Source: Methanobacteriota archaeon
Lineage (GTDB): Archaea; Thermoplasmatota; Poseidoniia; Poseidoniales; Poseidoniaceae
Direction of reading: 5' to 3'
Length of the DNA: 21,549 nt
Assembly: GCA_002707335.2 (NCBI GenBank)
Contig: PAMN02000058.1
Span: 16,710 to 38,258 of the forward strand
Shown here: positions 13,746 to 21,517 of the stretch, piece after piece
Numbering within the stretch: position 1 is the first letter of the stretch
Layout of the letters: each line of letters opens with the position of its first letter
Made by a program: the position numbers and the translations under genes
The notes under the pieces: model-generated
The model's input: the letters and a program-made list of their open reading frames with translations, nothing else
The model's database searches: none
What the model was told of the DNA's origin: nothing

Positions 13746-14984
13746 ATGGCAAGGAAGCTTCCCTCACAACCTGAAATCAATATAGGTTTAGTAGGTCACG
13801 TAGACCACGGAAAAACTACACTTACTCAAGCATTATCTGGAGTTTGGACAGATACTCATTCAGAAGAAAGAAAAAGAGGTATTTCCATAAAACTTGGATA
13901 TGCAGATACTGCTTTCTACAAAACCGACAAAGACGAATATTACGCTACAGGAAGAAGACCTGGCGGAGGTAATGACGAAGTTGCAGAATTGCAGAGAGTT
14001 ATCTCTTTCGTTGATGCACCTGGTCACGAGACACTGATGGCGATAATGATAACTGGTGCAAGCATAATGGATGGCGCTATGCTAATGGTTGCTGCAAATG
14101 AGCAGTGTCCACAACCTCAAACAAGAGAACATTTGATGGCACTAGAAATCGCTGGAATTAAGAATATTGTAGTGGTTCAAAATAAGATAGATCTAGTTAC
14201 TAGAGAAAGAGCTGTCGAATCGCATAATGAAATTAAAAAATTCTTAGAAGGTACGATTGCTGAAAATGCACCTATCATTCCTGTCTCTGCACATCATGAT
14301 GTCAACCTGGACATCTTGATTCAGGCTATTGAAGCAACTATACCAACTCCAGACCGCTCAAAGGATAAGAGAGCAATCATGCATGTTGCAAGGTCTTTTG
14401 ACATAAACAAACCAGGTACAAGACCTACAAAATTGCGTGGTGGAGTAATTGGTGGAAGTATTGTTGAAGGAATATTCAACGTTGGAGATGAGATTGTTAT
14501 AGGCCCTGGAAGAAAAATACAGAAGGGAAACAAAGTCAGATACGAACCTATTCAGTCAACTGTATCCAGCATGCAGGGAGGAGGATTGAACCTAGATAGC
14601 ATGAATGCAGGTGGATTATGTGGCATGGCTACACCATTAGATCCTGCAATAACAACTTCTGACAACCTATCAGGTCAGATTGTTGCAAAGGTAGGTGATT
14701 TACCTGAAGTTCGTGATTCAGTTATAATAAATGTGAATCTAATGGAAAACATGGTAGCAGGTGAAGGTGAAGACGCTTCTCCAATTATGCCACTCCGCTC
14801 CAATGAGATGTTAATGGTAAATGTAGCAACTGCAACCAGTGTGGGAGTTGTTTCTAACCCTGGAAAAGGAAAAGCAACATTATCTCTAAGACTACCAATT
14901 TGTGCAGATTCAGGCCAGAGAGTTTCTCTTTCGAGAAGAGTTGGTTCTAGATGGAGACTTATTGGGCACGGAACTATTGAGTGA
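13746..14984 (+). CDS. eif2g: Translation initiation factor 2 subunit gamma
   Basis: The GTPase subunit of aIF2, which carries initiator Met-tRNA to the small ribosomal subunit. From the ATG at 13746 it has 412 residues, normal for the family. The G domain is complete: G1 GHVDHGKT at 17-24, the switch 1 region SEERKRGISIKLGYAD, G3 DAPGHE at 90-95, G4 NKID at 146-149 and G5 SAH near 179. Domains II and III follow, with VARSFDINKPGT, KLRGGVIGGSIVEG and the C-terminal RVGSRWRLIGHGTI. Most archaeal members have a two-CxxC zinc knuckle between switch 1 and G3; here that segment (about 44-80) is present in length but has no Cys. The stop overlaps a possible GTG start of the PIN gene. Confidence 0.96.
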   Translation: MARKLPSQPEINIGLVGHVDHGKTTLTQALSGVWTDTHSEERKRGISIKLGYADTAFYKTDKDEYYATGRRPGGGNDEVAELQRVISFVDAPGHETLMAIMITGASIMDGAMLMVAANEQCPQPQTREHLMALEIAGIKNIVVVQNKIDLVTRERAVESHNEIKKFLEGTIAENAPIIPVSAHHDVNLDILIQAIEATIPTPDRSKDKRAIMHVARSFDINKPGTRPTKLRGGVIGGSIVEGIFNVGDEIVIGPGRKIQKGNKVRYEPIQSTVSSMQGGGLNLDSMNAGGLCGMATPLDPAITTSDNLSGQIVAKVGDLPEVRDSVIINVNLMENMVAGEGEDASPIMPLRSNEMLMVNVATATSVGVVSNPGKGKATLSLRLPICADSGQRVSLSRRVGSRWRLIGHGTIE

Positions 14985-14989
14985 GTTTC

Positions 14990-15346
14990 ATGATTAGAGT
15001 TCTAATCGACGCTTGTGGTTGGAAAGCAGTGATGGATGCTGGAATTAATATTGATCAAGCACTTCTTGACACTGTTGGAGTGACAAACCTAGCACTTTTG
15101 CCAAATGTTCTGAAAGAACTTGAAGCGATTGGTGGTAACTTAATGCTTGATATGCTCAAGGCTAAGTCGGAAATTGTTGAATCGCCAGAGGATGTTGGAA
15201 ATCACACAGATGACCAATTACTTCACCTATCTATCGAAAATAAATGGCCAATTCTAACTGTCGACTCGGAATTAAAGAGAAGAATATCTCAATCCAATCT
15301 TAACTGGTTAGAGGTAATCGGAAACAAACATCTCAGGCTAGTATGA
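14990..15346 (+). CDS. PIN-domain protein (Fcf1/VapC-like)
   Basis: A 118-residue single PIN domain. The acidic residues of the nuclease site are all there: Asp in VLIDACG near the start, Glu in VLKELEAIGG, TDD in NHTDDQLLHL, and Asp in LTVDSELKRRI. PIN genes in this position, just after aIF2-gamma, are common in archaea and resemble the Fcf1/Utp24 type rather than toxin-antitoxin VapC, so a role in rRNA processing is more likely than toxicity. No antitoxin gene is adjacent. The ATG at 14990 lies five bases after the aIF2-gamma stop; a GTG at 14981 would overlap that stop and is also possible. The gene ends back to back with the convergent DUF357 gene. Confidence 0.82.
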   Translation: MIRVLIDACGWKAVMDAGINIDQALLDTVGVTNLALLPNVLKELEAIGGNLMLDMLKAKSEIVESPEDVGNHTDDQLLHLSIENKWPILTVDSELKRRISQSNLNWLEVIGNKHLRLV

Positions 15347-15652
15347 TTATGGAAGTGTGAATAATTCATCATCGCCATGCCCATCTAGTAATCTCAATTT
15401 GACTCCCGCATCAATCCATGCATGAGCGTAATTAATTGCCCCGAATGCTCTAACATAATCGCCGATCTCCATAAAATGTTTAGCATCACTAGAATAATCA
15501 TCAGCCATTCTAAGTAGAACCTGCAACATTATATCTCCTTCTGTACCTTTTTCCGGAATAGGAGTTGCCTTTTCTCTTGCTTTTTTTGTTAAACCTAGAT
15601 AATGTTCTAACCTTTCCTTTTCAACTACGTTTTGCACATCCAAATTAATCAC
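15347..15652 (-). CDS. DUF357 family protein
   Basis: A 101-residue, all-helical small protein. The pattern LEHYLGLTKKAREKATPI, then MADDYSSDAKHFMEIGDYVRAFGAINYAHAWIDAGVKLRLL is that of DUF357, an archaeal family of unknown function with a TPR-like helical hairpin. It begins with a GTG whose first eight bases overlap the end of the beta-propeller gene, and a GAAGG-like site precedes it, so it is the last cistron of the three-gene minus-strand operon. Archaeal DUF357 genes are often found beside information-processing genes, which gives no clear function. Confidence 0.82.
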   Translation of the reverse strand: MINLDVQNVVEKERLEHYLGLTKKAREKATPIPEKGTEGDIMLQVLLRMADDYSSDAKHFMEIGDYVRAFGAINYAHAWIDAGVKLRLLDGHGDDELFTLP

Positions 15653-16673
15653 CCTTCAATCTTGAAAGTAGTCTATTAACATCTGAAGTACGACCTAAAG
15701 ATTGGTACAAATCGATTGCAAGTGAAATTCGACCCTCGTCTTCAGCTTGACATGCGCGTTTGAATATCTTTCTGCGCTCTTCCCAATCGCTTGCAACCTT
15801 TGCCTCTGCAACCATTTTTTGCAACTCTATTCGCCTTAAATTTGACAAATCTGGAGACTGCCAGACGCGCACAAGACCATCTCTTCTTATTGTGACCATA
15901 GTATCCGGTGCAAGCCCCACCAGGAAGTCTCCTAAGTCGGTATTGCCCAAATTAATCGAAATTTGCTGGGTCATTGAATGAACTGAACCTTCGATTGATA
16001 AGATCCACCATCCATCTCCTGCTTTGTTTGCTGCTAGTGGTTCTAGCGATCTTGTATCTATTGTATCCAAACTATCCCACCCATATGGATGTGGCACACC
16101 TTCCCATAACATTCCATCAGCAGCTTGTAATAGTATCTTGCCGCCATCCATTCGACTGACCCATGACCATACTCTATCTTCTAACAATCTCTGAGAATCT
16201 TCGTTTGCGAGTTTAGCACATCTTAGTTTACCATTTTCGTCTTGCCACATCAAATGTTCTCTATCAAACCAACCGATTAAACGCCTGACTCCACCAGCAG
16301 ATAGGCGTTTTATTCCTCTACCTTCAGAACTGAAAATGTGTAAATTACCTTTGCGACAAGATAGAACCCAACCCCCTCCTGGCCTAGGTAAAATATCACT
16401 GAAACCACCCTCTGTTGAACGACCCTCGTTAATAGGTGAGCCATCGCTTACTTGCAGTATGTGGAATCCGTGGCCGTATAATATTCCAATTCGGCCAGAG
16501 TCATGAGTAGCGCCATGAACCCTGAATGGCATTGTTCTTTTCCACCTCACATTACATTCTTCATCTAGCAGGATTATGTCCATTCCTGATGAGATTAGGA
16601 AATCATTTCCAACACTACAAGACGTTGAAATTTGATTAGGTGCCTGCCAAGACCTGAATACTGACCATTTCAT
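15645..16673 (-). CDS. Beta-propeller-like protein with helical C-terminus
   Basis: A 342-residue protein with no signal peptide or membrane segment. Short units that start with a hydrophobic strand and end in G-x-[LIV]-x-[LIV] (for example GMDIILLDEECNVRW, GHGFHILQVSDGS, RKGNLHIFSSEGRG, ENGKLRCAKL, IEGSVHSM, RDGLVRVWQSPD) repeat about every 40 residues, as in WD40 or PQQ-type propellers; about seven units fit. The last 65 residues (LRRIELQKMVAEAKV ... LLSRLKGD) are helical and TPR-like, with AEDEGRISLAIDLYQSLGRTSDV. I chose the ATG at 16673, which overlaps the ATPase stop as ATGA; an upstream ATG at 16697 would overlap by 28 bases. It probably acts as a protein-interaction platform for the upstream ATPase and the downstream DUF357 protein. 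Confidence 0.68.
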   Translation of the reverse strand: MKWSVFRSWQAPNQISTSCSVGNDFLISSGMDIILLDEECNVRWKRTMPFRVHGATHDSGRIGILYGHGFHILQVSDGSPINEGRSTEGGFSDILPRPGGGWVLSCRKGNLHIFSSEGRGIKRLSAGGVRRLIGWFDREHLMWQDENGKLRCAKLANEDSQRLLEDRVWSWVSRMDGGKILLQAADGMLWEGVPHPYGWDSLDTIDTRSLEPLAANKAGDGWWILSIEGSVHSMTQQISINLGNTDLGDFLVGLAPDTMVTIRRDGLVRVWQSPDLSNLRRIELQKMVAEAKVASDWEERRKIFKRACQAEDEGRISLAIDLYQSLGRTSDVNRLLSRLKGD

Positions 16674-18244
16674 ACTTCTGCCTCCATCATTCCCCATGCT
16701 ATCAACTGCACTTTCGCATCATTCGTTAGTTTGAACATCCTAGACTTGCCTTTTTGTTGAACTGATAAGATACCCGCCCTGTACAATTTGTTGCAAATTT
16801 GCGACATTCTAGGCCGCTTTATGCGCAATTGATCTTGAAGCCTAGGATCGGAAGGAGAGAAACTTCTCTGCGTTGAGACCTCCACAATAACTGCTTCATT
16901 TTTCCCTAGATTCCTCAGTACATGTACATTCAGTGGGTTGCTCTCCCTTTGACCAATAACAGGGGTATTCAATTTCATCAATAATTGAGATAATGTTTCA
17001 ATTCCAGTTTGATTATTATTTTTCAATATTTTACCAAACAAATCGAATAGAACTTGTTGATAATCTGCATCTTCAGAAATTGTCTCATGATTTGGTTCAA
17101 ATGTCTCGACAAATTCTGGCGCTTCATAGAATGGTTCCTCTGGCTCTGATTCCTCAATAGTTTCCTCTTCTTCATTGAGCAAAATCGCATCCATTTCACT
17201 TGCTTGCCAGAAATCAGAGGGATCTGATTTTACGTCTAATTCTTTTCTTTCAACGCTATCATCGAATCTAGGATCTACGTGCATATTTACTCTATTTCGT
17301 GACACTAAGCCCCCAAAACCGCCAAATGATGTCGCAGGAAGGGGAGGGAGGTTTGCAGTTTGCTTCTCAATTATATTCCTAGGCTCCTCTTGCAGCAAAT
17401 CAAGATCTAAATCAAACTTATTTTCGGTTTCAACATCGGTTTTATTTTCCTCTTGAAACTCTTCTTTAATTACAATTGTTTGCTCTTCGTGGAACTTTAT
17501 TTCACGTGGGTTTTCTCTTTCAAAATCCACTATGTCACGCATTAGTCTAATGATTTTACTGGCTTTTCCTGAGGAGTTATTCATAACGTAATCAAGTGCT
17601 TCTTCTGGCATTTTCCAAGCAACATTGGACACGCTGTTCACCCTTAATTCACAAACTTCCCTTATCTCGTCAATGTCAAATGGTTTTACAACTTCTAAAT
17701 GTTCAAATTTTTCAATCAACTGTTCAGGCCATTGTGACCTCTGATTAACAGATAATATCACAACGACCATTGCCTTTAATCTCTCAAGCGCAGGCAGGAG
17801 ATTAGATATAATATTAGCTAATTTCTCACCATCAGAATTCGGATAATCGAAGGTTATCAGGGGTATAGCGCCCTTAGAATCCTCACAGGTTTCGACCAAT
17901 CTGTCAACTAATTCTTGATTGTTTGAAGGGATCTCGAAACCAACGAATTTTGTGTAAATTTCATCCAAGATTTTCTGGACATGATTATCAGAATGGAACA
18001 TATCTAGGTGCAATGGTTTTTGAGTTTCTGCAGCAATACACCTCATTAGAGAGGTTCTTCCAGTTCCACTCTCACCTACTAACAAATTTAGTCTAGCAGT
18101 TCTAGACTTCAGGAATCTAACCCAAGTTGTACTGATCTTATTCCTTCCAACCAAGAGATTAGAATTTCTAGCTTCTAATGGCCTAGATTGAAATGGGTTT
18201 TCTCTTATGGCAGGAAGTCCCAAAATAGGGTAATCTTCACTCAT
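16670..18244 (-). CDS. Orc1/Cdc6-like P-loop ATPase with C-terminal winged helix and Walker A Arg
   Basis: A 524-residue, three-part protein. Part one (about 1-250) is an AAA+/STAND-type ATPase: LLVGRNK, then LLVGESGTGRTSL with the P-loop at 57-64, a Walker B-like strand IPLITFDYP, VVVILSVNQ as sensor 1, and a lid with NNSSGKASKIIRLMRDIV. The P-loop Lys is Arg (R63, codon AGA) and Walker B lacks the usual second acidic residue, so hydrolysis may be weak or absent. Part two (about 255-405) is a low-complexity acidic linker. Part three (about 415-524) looks like a winged helix (MSQICNKLYRAGILSVQQKGKSRMFKLT), suggesting DNA binding. It leads an operon with a propeller and a DUF357 protein, and faces the GTTAAC array. 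It could be a regulator or a replication/repair ATPase. Confidence 0.72.
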   Translation of the reverse strand: MSEDYPILGLPAIRENPFQSRPLEARNSNLLVGRNKISTTWVRFLKSRTARLNLLVGESGTGRTSLMRCIAAETQKPLHLDMFHSDNHVQKILDEIYTKFVGFEIPSNNQELVDRLVETCEDSKGAIPLITFDYPNSDGEKLANIISNLLPALERLKAMVVVILSVNQRSQWPEQLIEKFEHLEVVKPFDIDEIREVCELRVNSVSNVAWKMPEEALDYVMNNSSGKASKIIRLMRDIVDFERENPREIKFHEEQTIVIKEEFQEENKTDVETENKFDLDLDLLQEEPRNIIEKQTANLPPLPATSFGGFGGLVSRNRVNMHVDPRFDDSVERKELDVKSDPSDFWQASEMDAILLNEEEETIEESEPEEPFYEAPEFVETFEPNHETISEDADYQQVLFDLFGKILKNNNQTGIETLSQLLMKLNTPVIGQRESNPLNVHVLRNLGKNEAVIVEVSTQRSFSPSDPRLQDQLRIKRPRMSQICNKLYRAGILSVQQKGKSRMFKLTNDAKVQLIAWGMMEAEV

Positions 18245-18265
18245 GAGTAACGTGCATTTTTTCCA

Positions 18266-18272
18266 GTATATG
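18266..18272 (-). promoter_or_regulatory. TATA-like box of the ATPase operon
   Basis: CATATAC on the minus strand, centred about 25 nt before the ATG at 18244, fitting a leaderless transcript. The stretch between it and the GTTAAC array (18273-18315) holds nothing else I can name. Confidence 0.45.
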
Positions 18273-18315
18273 ATGTTTCGGTGAAATAAGTAACTTCAGC
18301 CACCCGTTATTACAT

Positions 18316-18398
18316 GTTAATCGCAATACGGATATGATGAAAAATACTTAATTAACGCACTGTTAACATATTGTTAACGCGTTAATTTACGCGTTAAC
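18316..18398. promoter_or_regulatory. GTTAAC / ACGCGTTAA site array
   Basis: Three perfect GTTAAC palindromes (18362-18367, 18373-18378, 18393-18398), two GTTAAT variants (18316-18321, 18381-18386) and a TTAACGC (18352-18358) lie close together. TTAACGCGTTAA (18374-18385) is a perfect 12-bp palindrome. ACGCGTTAA occurs twice, 12 bp apart (18377-18385 and 18389-18397), and TTAACGC twice, 22 bp apart. The array stops just before the HMG-CoA reductase TATA-like box, as expected for binding sites of a dimeric regulator. Confidence 0.6.
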
Positions 18399-18401
18399 AA
18401 A

Positions 18402-18412
18402 CCGGTTTATTC
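18402..18412 (+). promoter_or_regulatory. TATA-like box of HMG-CoA reductase
   Basis: CCGGTTTATTC, with a purine-rich AACAAA just upstream that could serve as BRE. It lies about 44 nt before the ATG at 18452, leaving a leader of about 17 nt with a GAGG site at 18440-18443. Confidence 0.4.
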
Positions 18413-18451
18413 ATCAAGTCTACACAATTGCATCAGAGCAGAGGCAACCCT

Positions 18452-19747
18452 ATGCCAGTTGATGACAGCAGACTTTCTGGCTTCTACAAACTGAGTGTAG
18501 AGGAACGGAGAAATATCGTAGCAAGGTTGTCTAATTTATCAGACGATCAAATAGAAGCTTTGTCTAGTACAGGAGAATTATCTGAATCTGCTGCAGATCA
18601 CATGATAGAGAATGTAATTGGAACCATGTCCCTACCTGTCGGCATAGCTACTAACTTCATAATCGATGAAAAATCATACCTAATTCCATTTTGTGTTGAA
18701 GAATCTAGCATCGTTGCGGCTGCTAGCAATATGGCTAAACGTTGTCTAAAACACGGAGGCTTCAAAACATCTAGTGACGATTCAATTATGATTGCGCAAA
18801 TGCAAATTCTTGATTTAGAAGACACTGCAGTGGCTGCTGAAGCGATTAAAACCGCTAAGTATGAATTAATATCTGCTTGTAACTCGATAGAATCCACAAT
18901 GATCAGACTAGGAGGAGGTTGCAAGGACATAGAAGTCAGAGAAATTGATACTATGCAAGGTAAAATGCTAATTTTGCACTTGCTAGTTGACACTAAAGAT
19001 GCAATGGGGGCAAACGCAGTCAATTCTATGGCTGAAAGAATCACTCCTAATGTTGAACAAATCACATCCGGAAGAGTTCATTTGAGAATCCTATCTAACT
19101 TGGCCTCTCATAGATTAGCGAAGGTTGAAGCACGATTTACACCTGAAGAAATGGCAGATGATGGCACCAGAGAATCTGGCATTAAAGTAATCAAAGCGAT
19201 TCTAGAAGCACATAGTTTTGCAATGGCAGACCCATATCGAGCTGCAACCCACAATAAAGGGATAATGAATGCAATTAGTGCGATAGCCCTTGCATGCGGG
19301 CAAGATTGGAGAGCGATTGAGGCAGGTTGCCATTCCTGGGCATCTGTCGAGACAGGAACATACACATCTATGACTAGGTGGGAAAAGGATGAGGATTGGA
19401 ATTTGATTGGTAGAATCGAAACTCCAATGGCAGTAGGCATAGTAGGAGGGGCTTCGAAGGTACACCCTGCTGCAAGAGCGAACCTCGCAATATTAGGAGT
19501 AGAATCCGCCAAAGAATTAGGGGGCATCATGGCTGCTGCTGGTCTAGCGCAGAACCTAGGGGCAATGAGAGCCCTCGCAACTGTTGGAATTCAAGCAGGT
19601 CATATGAAACTGCATGCAAAAAACATGGCAGTAAGCGCTGGAGCAATAGGCGACGAAATTGAAATTGTTGCGAATATTGTTAACTCTTCCAAACAACAAG
19701 TAACTCAAAAATTAGTGGAAGAGACATTGGAAAGTATCAGAAAATGA
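18452..19747 (+). CDS. mvaA: HMG-CoA reductase, class II
   Basis: Reduces HMG-CoA to mevalonate, the committed step toward the isoprenoid chains of archaeal lipids. From the ATG at 18452 the protein has 431 residues. The class II pattern runs SRLSGFYKLSVEERR at the start, ENVIGTMSLPVGIA with catalytic E53, VDTKDAMGANAVN in the cofactor domain, THNKGIMNAI with K269, D285 in CGQDWRAIEAG, and the GHMKLHAKN segment with the catalytic His. There is no N-terminal membrane domain. Most archaea have the class I enzyme; a class II form is known from Archaeoglobus and Thermoplasmatales and is held to be of bacterial origin. A TTG at 18428 would add eight residues; the ATG gives the usual N-terminus. 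It lies alone, downstream of the GTTAAC array, and converges on scpB. Confidence 0.95.
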   Translation: MPVDDSRLSGFYKLSVEERRNIVARLSNLSDDQIEALSSTGELSESAADHMIENVIGTMSLPVGIATNFIIDEKSYLIPFCVEESSIVAAASNMAKRCLKHGGFKTSSDDSIMIAQMQILDLEDTAVAAEAIKTAKYELISACNSIESTMIRLGGGCKDIEVREIDTMQGKMLILHLLVDTKDAMGANAVNSMAERITPNVEQITSGRVHLRILSNLASHRLAKVEARFTPEEMADDGTRESGIKVIKAILEAHSFAMADPYRAATHNKGIMNAISAIALACGQDWRAIEAGCHSWASVETGTYTSMTRWEKDEDWNLIGRIETPMAVGIVGGASKVHPAARANLAILGVESAKELGGIMAAAGLAQNLGAMRALATVGIQAGHMKLHAKNMAVSAGAIGDEIEIVANIVNSSKQQVTQKLVEETLESIRK

Positions 19748-19751
19748 GATA

Positions 19752-20357
19752 TCACTCTTCTTCATCTATACTGAGAGTTGTTTGAATACTTCCGTCTTCC
19801 TCTGTATCTCTTAACGCCAGTGTACTCTCCATGCCCTTCAGCATTCCTGATGAAATAACCATCTCTCTGAACCATTTCTTTACTTTCTTTCTGTCAGTAT
19901 GAGGGCATCCAAACATTTCAGAGAATCTACGAGTGGTAGTCAGTCTCCTGGTATTTCCATCTCTGCGTCTGTTAATCAATCCAGATTGAGCTAATTCTCT
20001 GATGTGATCATAGGCCTTTGGACCTAATAATTCAACTAATCTAGACTGCGGCATTGGCTGATGATATGCGATTAATGATGCTGCTTTCAATAATTTAGGA
20101 GGTAAATCTGACTTAGTTTCCTTTGGCAAGTGATTTGCGATGTTTGGCCTTACCTCCATCGCCCATTTACCCCCTATCTCAACAATTTGTAAACTACCGC
20201 CCTTTCTTCGTTTTACAGTAGATTGTAATTTGGTTAGTGATTCGATTTCTTCTTCTTCTTCATAACCCAAGACTTCTGAAAGTTCGCTAGGACTAAGAGA
20301 TTTACCCGCACTGAACATCGTCGCTTCAAGCAAGGTTTCAAGTGGTATTTCGCTCAT
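19752..20357 (-). CDS. scpB: Segregation and condensation protein B
   Basis: Subunit of the SMC-ScpAB condensin that compacts and segregates the chromosome. The 201-residue protein has the two winged-helix domains of the family: LLEATMFSAGKSLSPSELSEVLG near the start, GGKWAMEVRPNIA at the first wing, and ASLIAYHQPMPQSRLVELLG ... YDHIRELAQSGLINRRRDGNTRRLTTTRRFSEMFG in the second domain. That second stretch closely follows the bacterial ALAIIAYKQPITR and LxxRGLI pattern. A charged tail follows. An AAGGAG site that overlaps the scpA stop precedes the ATG by eight bases, so scpA and scpB form one operon. The gene ends four bases from the convergent HMG-CoA reductase gene. Confidence 0.92.
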   Translation of the reverse strand: MSEIPLETLLEATMFSAGKSLSPSELSEVLGYEEEEEIESLTKLQSTVKRRKGGSLQIVEIGGKWAMEVRPNIANHLPKETKSDLPPKLLKAASLIAYHQPMPQSRLVELLGPKAYDHIRELAQSGLINRRRDGNTRRLTTTRRFSEMFGCPHTDRKKVKKWFREMVISSGMLKGMESTLALRDTEEDGSIQTTLSIDEEE

Positions 20358-20365
20358 GTAATCAT

Positions 20366-20371
20366 CTCCTT
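20366..20371 (-). promoter_or_regulatory. Shine-Dalgarno site for scpB
   Basis: AAGGAG on the minus strand overlaps two bases of the scpA TAA and lies eight bases before the scpB ATG, which suggests coupled translation. Confidence 0.65.
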
Positions 20372-21515
20372 ACTCGACCAACCAATCATCAGGGTTTTCA
20401 GATTCCGATGCTTCTTTAATCTTTGCAATTTCCTCTTCTTCTGCAGCAATACGAGCCCTTTCAGCAAGCCTTTGTGCATGCCTCATGGATTCTGTTTCTT
20501 CAGATTCTAGGGCTATTGATTCTTCATCAAATAACCTCGATGCTAATTCCGTCACCTCATCAAATGATTTTGCTTTAGGCCACCTATCCTCGATCATTAT
20601 AGGGTCTTCTGGTTGGTCTTGACTTATCCATGCATAACCTCTGTGTGTAAGGAACAAGCCCGCAACAAATGACGTAATCTTTGATTCAACTTCATATCCT
20701 TCTGGTATGACTCCAAACTCTTCAACAAGGATCTCAGATAACCGATTTGTAACATTAGAAATTGGAACTTTGTGTTTTCCTAAAGACTGCATAACTTCCC
20801 TCATTGCTCTCCAGCACCTTCGGATATCTCCTTCCATGTCTTCATTGTGCATTCTTGCACCAACATTGTCAATCATGTTTTTCAATTCTTCAGCATGAGA
20901 TTTCCTAAATTCTTCTTTTGCTTTGAATATCTCAGCCTCATCGCATGCATCTTTTAGTGCAGATAGTAATTCACCAAGAGTAGATGGTCTTCCTTCTTCT
21001 CTTCTAACACGCTCACCGAACAATGAAGGAAGCACAGTATCTGCAGTTCCTTCTAATATCGCTGTTGTAAACATAAATTCTTCATCATCGTAATCAGATT
21101 CCCAGCCAAAATCTGTAAATTCTTCATATTCATCATAATCTGGAGCTGTGACCTTATCAAAGAGTGTTGATGCTTGCTGGGTTAGAACTTCCCAAGATAA
21201 TCTGATCAATCTACCACATGCTGGTAAGTCCAGCGATTTCGCTTCTTTTCTTACTCTTTCAGTAAAGAGTTTCAAGAATGCAGATAAATCAATATTCCAA
21301 GGATCCATGTCTTCCTCTTTTACAAGAGACAAGACTAGAGCCACTGACCTATCGAAGGGGTCTGTTAGCACCTGGTGTTCCGCTTCTTCTTCTTGAGCAA
21401 TACGCAGTACACGGTCGGCATATCTCTCAGCTTCCGAAATATCTTCGTCGTTACTTACCAATTGGTCAAGAATATCTTGTCTCAAGAACCAATTATCAAG
21501 CAATGATTGTTGCAA
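20370..21515 (-). CDS. scpA: Segregation and condensation protein A
   Basis: Kleisin subunit of SMC-ScpAB. The 381-residue protein has the N-terminal SMC-binding region with DPFDRSVALVLSLVKEEDMDPWNIDLSAFLKLFTERV, which follows the bacterial pattern (F-x-G-P-L-D-L-L-L-x-L-I-x-x-x-x-x-D). It is followed by the helical LDLPACGRLIRLSWEVLTQQASTLF. A long acidic middle part and a C-terminal winged-helix-like part (about 265-315: VEEFGVIPEGYEVESKITSFV) follow, and the last 50 residues are an Arg/Glu-rich helix. It is longer than typical bacterial ScpA (about 250 residues). The start codon is TTG; an AAAGGAGG site seven bases upstream supports it, and no in-frame ATG occurs before the conserved region. 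The preceding gene ends two bases before the start. Confidence 0.88.
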   Translation of the reverse strand: MQQSLLDNWFLRQDILDQLVSNDEDISEAERYADRVLRIAQEEEAEHQVLTDPFDRSVALVLSLVKEEDMDPWNIDLSAFLKLFTERVRKEAKSLDLPACGRLIRLSWEVLTQQASTLFDKVTAPDYDEYEEFTDFGWESDYDDEEFMFTTAILEGTADTVLPSLFGERVRREEGRPSTLGELLSALKDACDEAEIFKAKEEFRKSHAEELKNMIDNVGARMHNEDMEGDIRRCWRAMREVMQSLGKHKVPISNVTNRLSEILVEEFGVIPEGYEVESKITSFVAGLFLTHRGYAWISQDQPEDPIMIEDRWPKAKSFDEVTELASRLFDEESIALESEETESMRHAQRLAERARIAAEEEEIAKIKEASESENPDDWLVE

Positions 21516-21517
21516 GA

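Noticed and set aside
14990..15346. VapC toxin of a toxin-antitoxin pair
   Set aside because: No antitoxin gene is adjacent, and the position after aIF2-gamma fits the conserved archaeal PIN gene of the translation operon.
18374..18385. CRISPR or transposon-end reading of the TTAACGCGTTAA repeats
   Set aside because: Units are too short and irregularly spaced for CRISPR, and no transposase or target duplication is present.
18245..18451. Replication origin in the AT-rich HMG-CoA reductase/ATPase gap
   Set aside because: The repeats resemble operator sites, no known origin recognition box is present, and the nearest Orc1/Cdc6 gene is about 5 kb away. Kept only as an alternative within the array finding.
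18598..19530. Antisense frames within HMG-CoA reductase (155, 140 and 87 codons)
   Set aside because: The sense strand encodes a complete, fully conserved enzyme; the antisense frames have no start signals and no recognisable domains.
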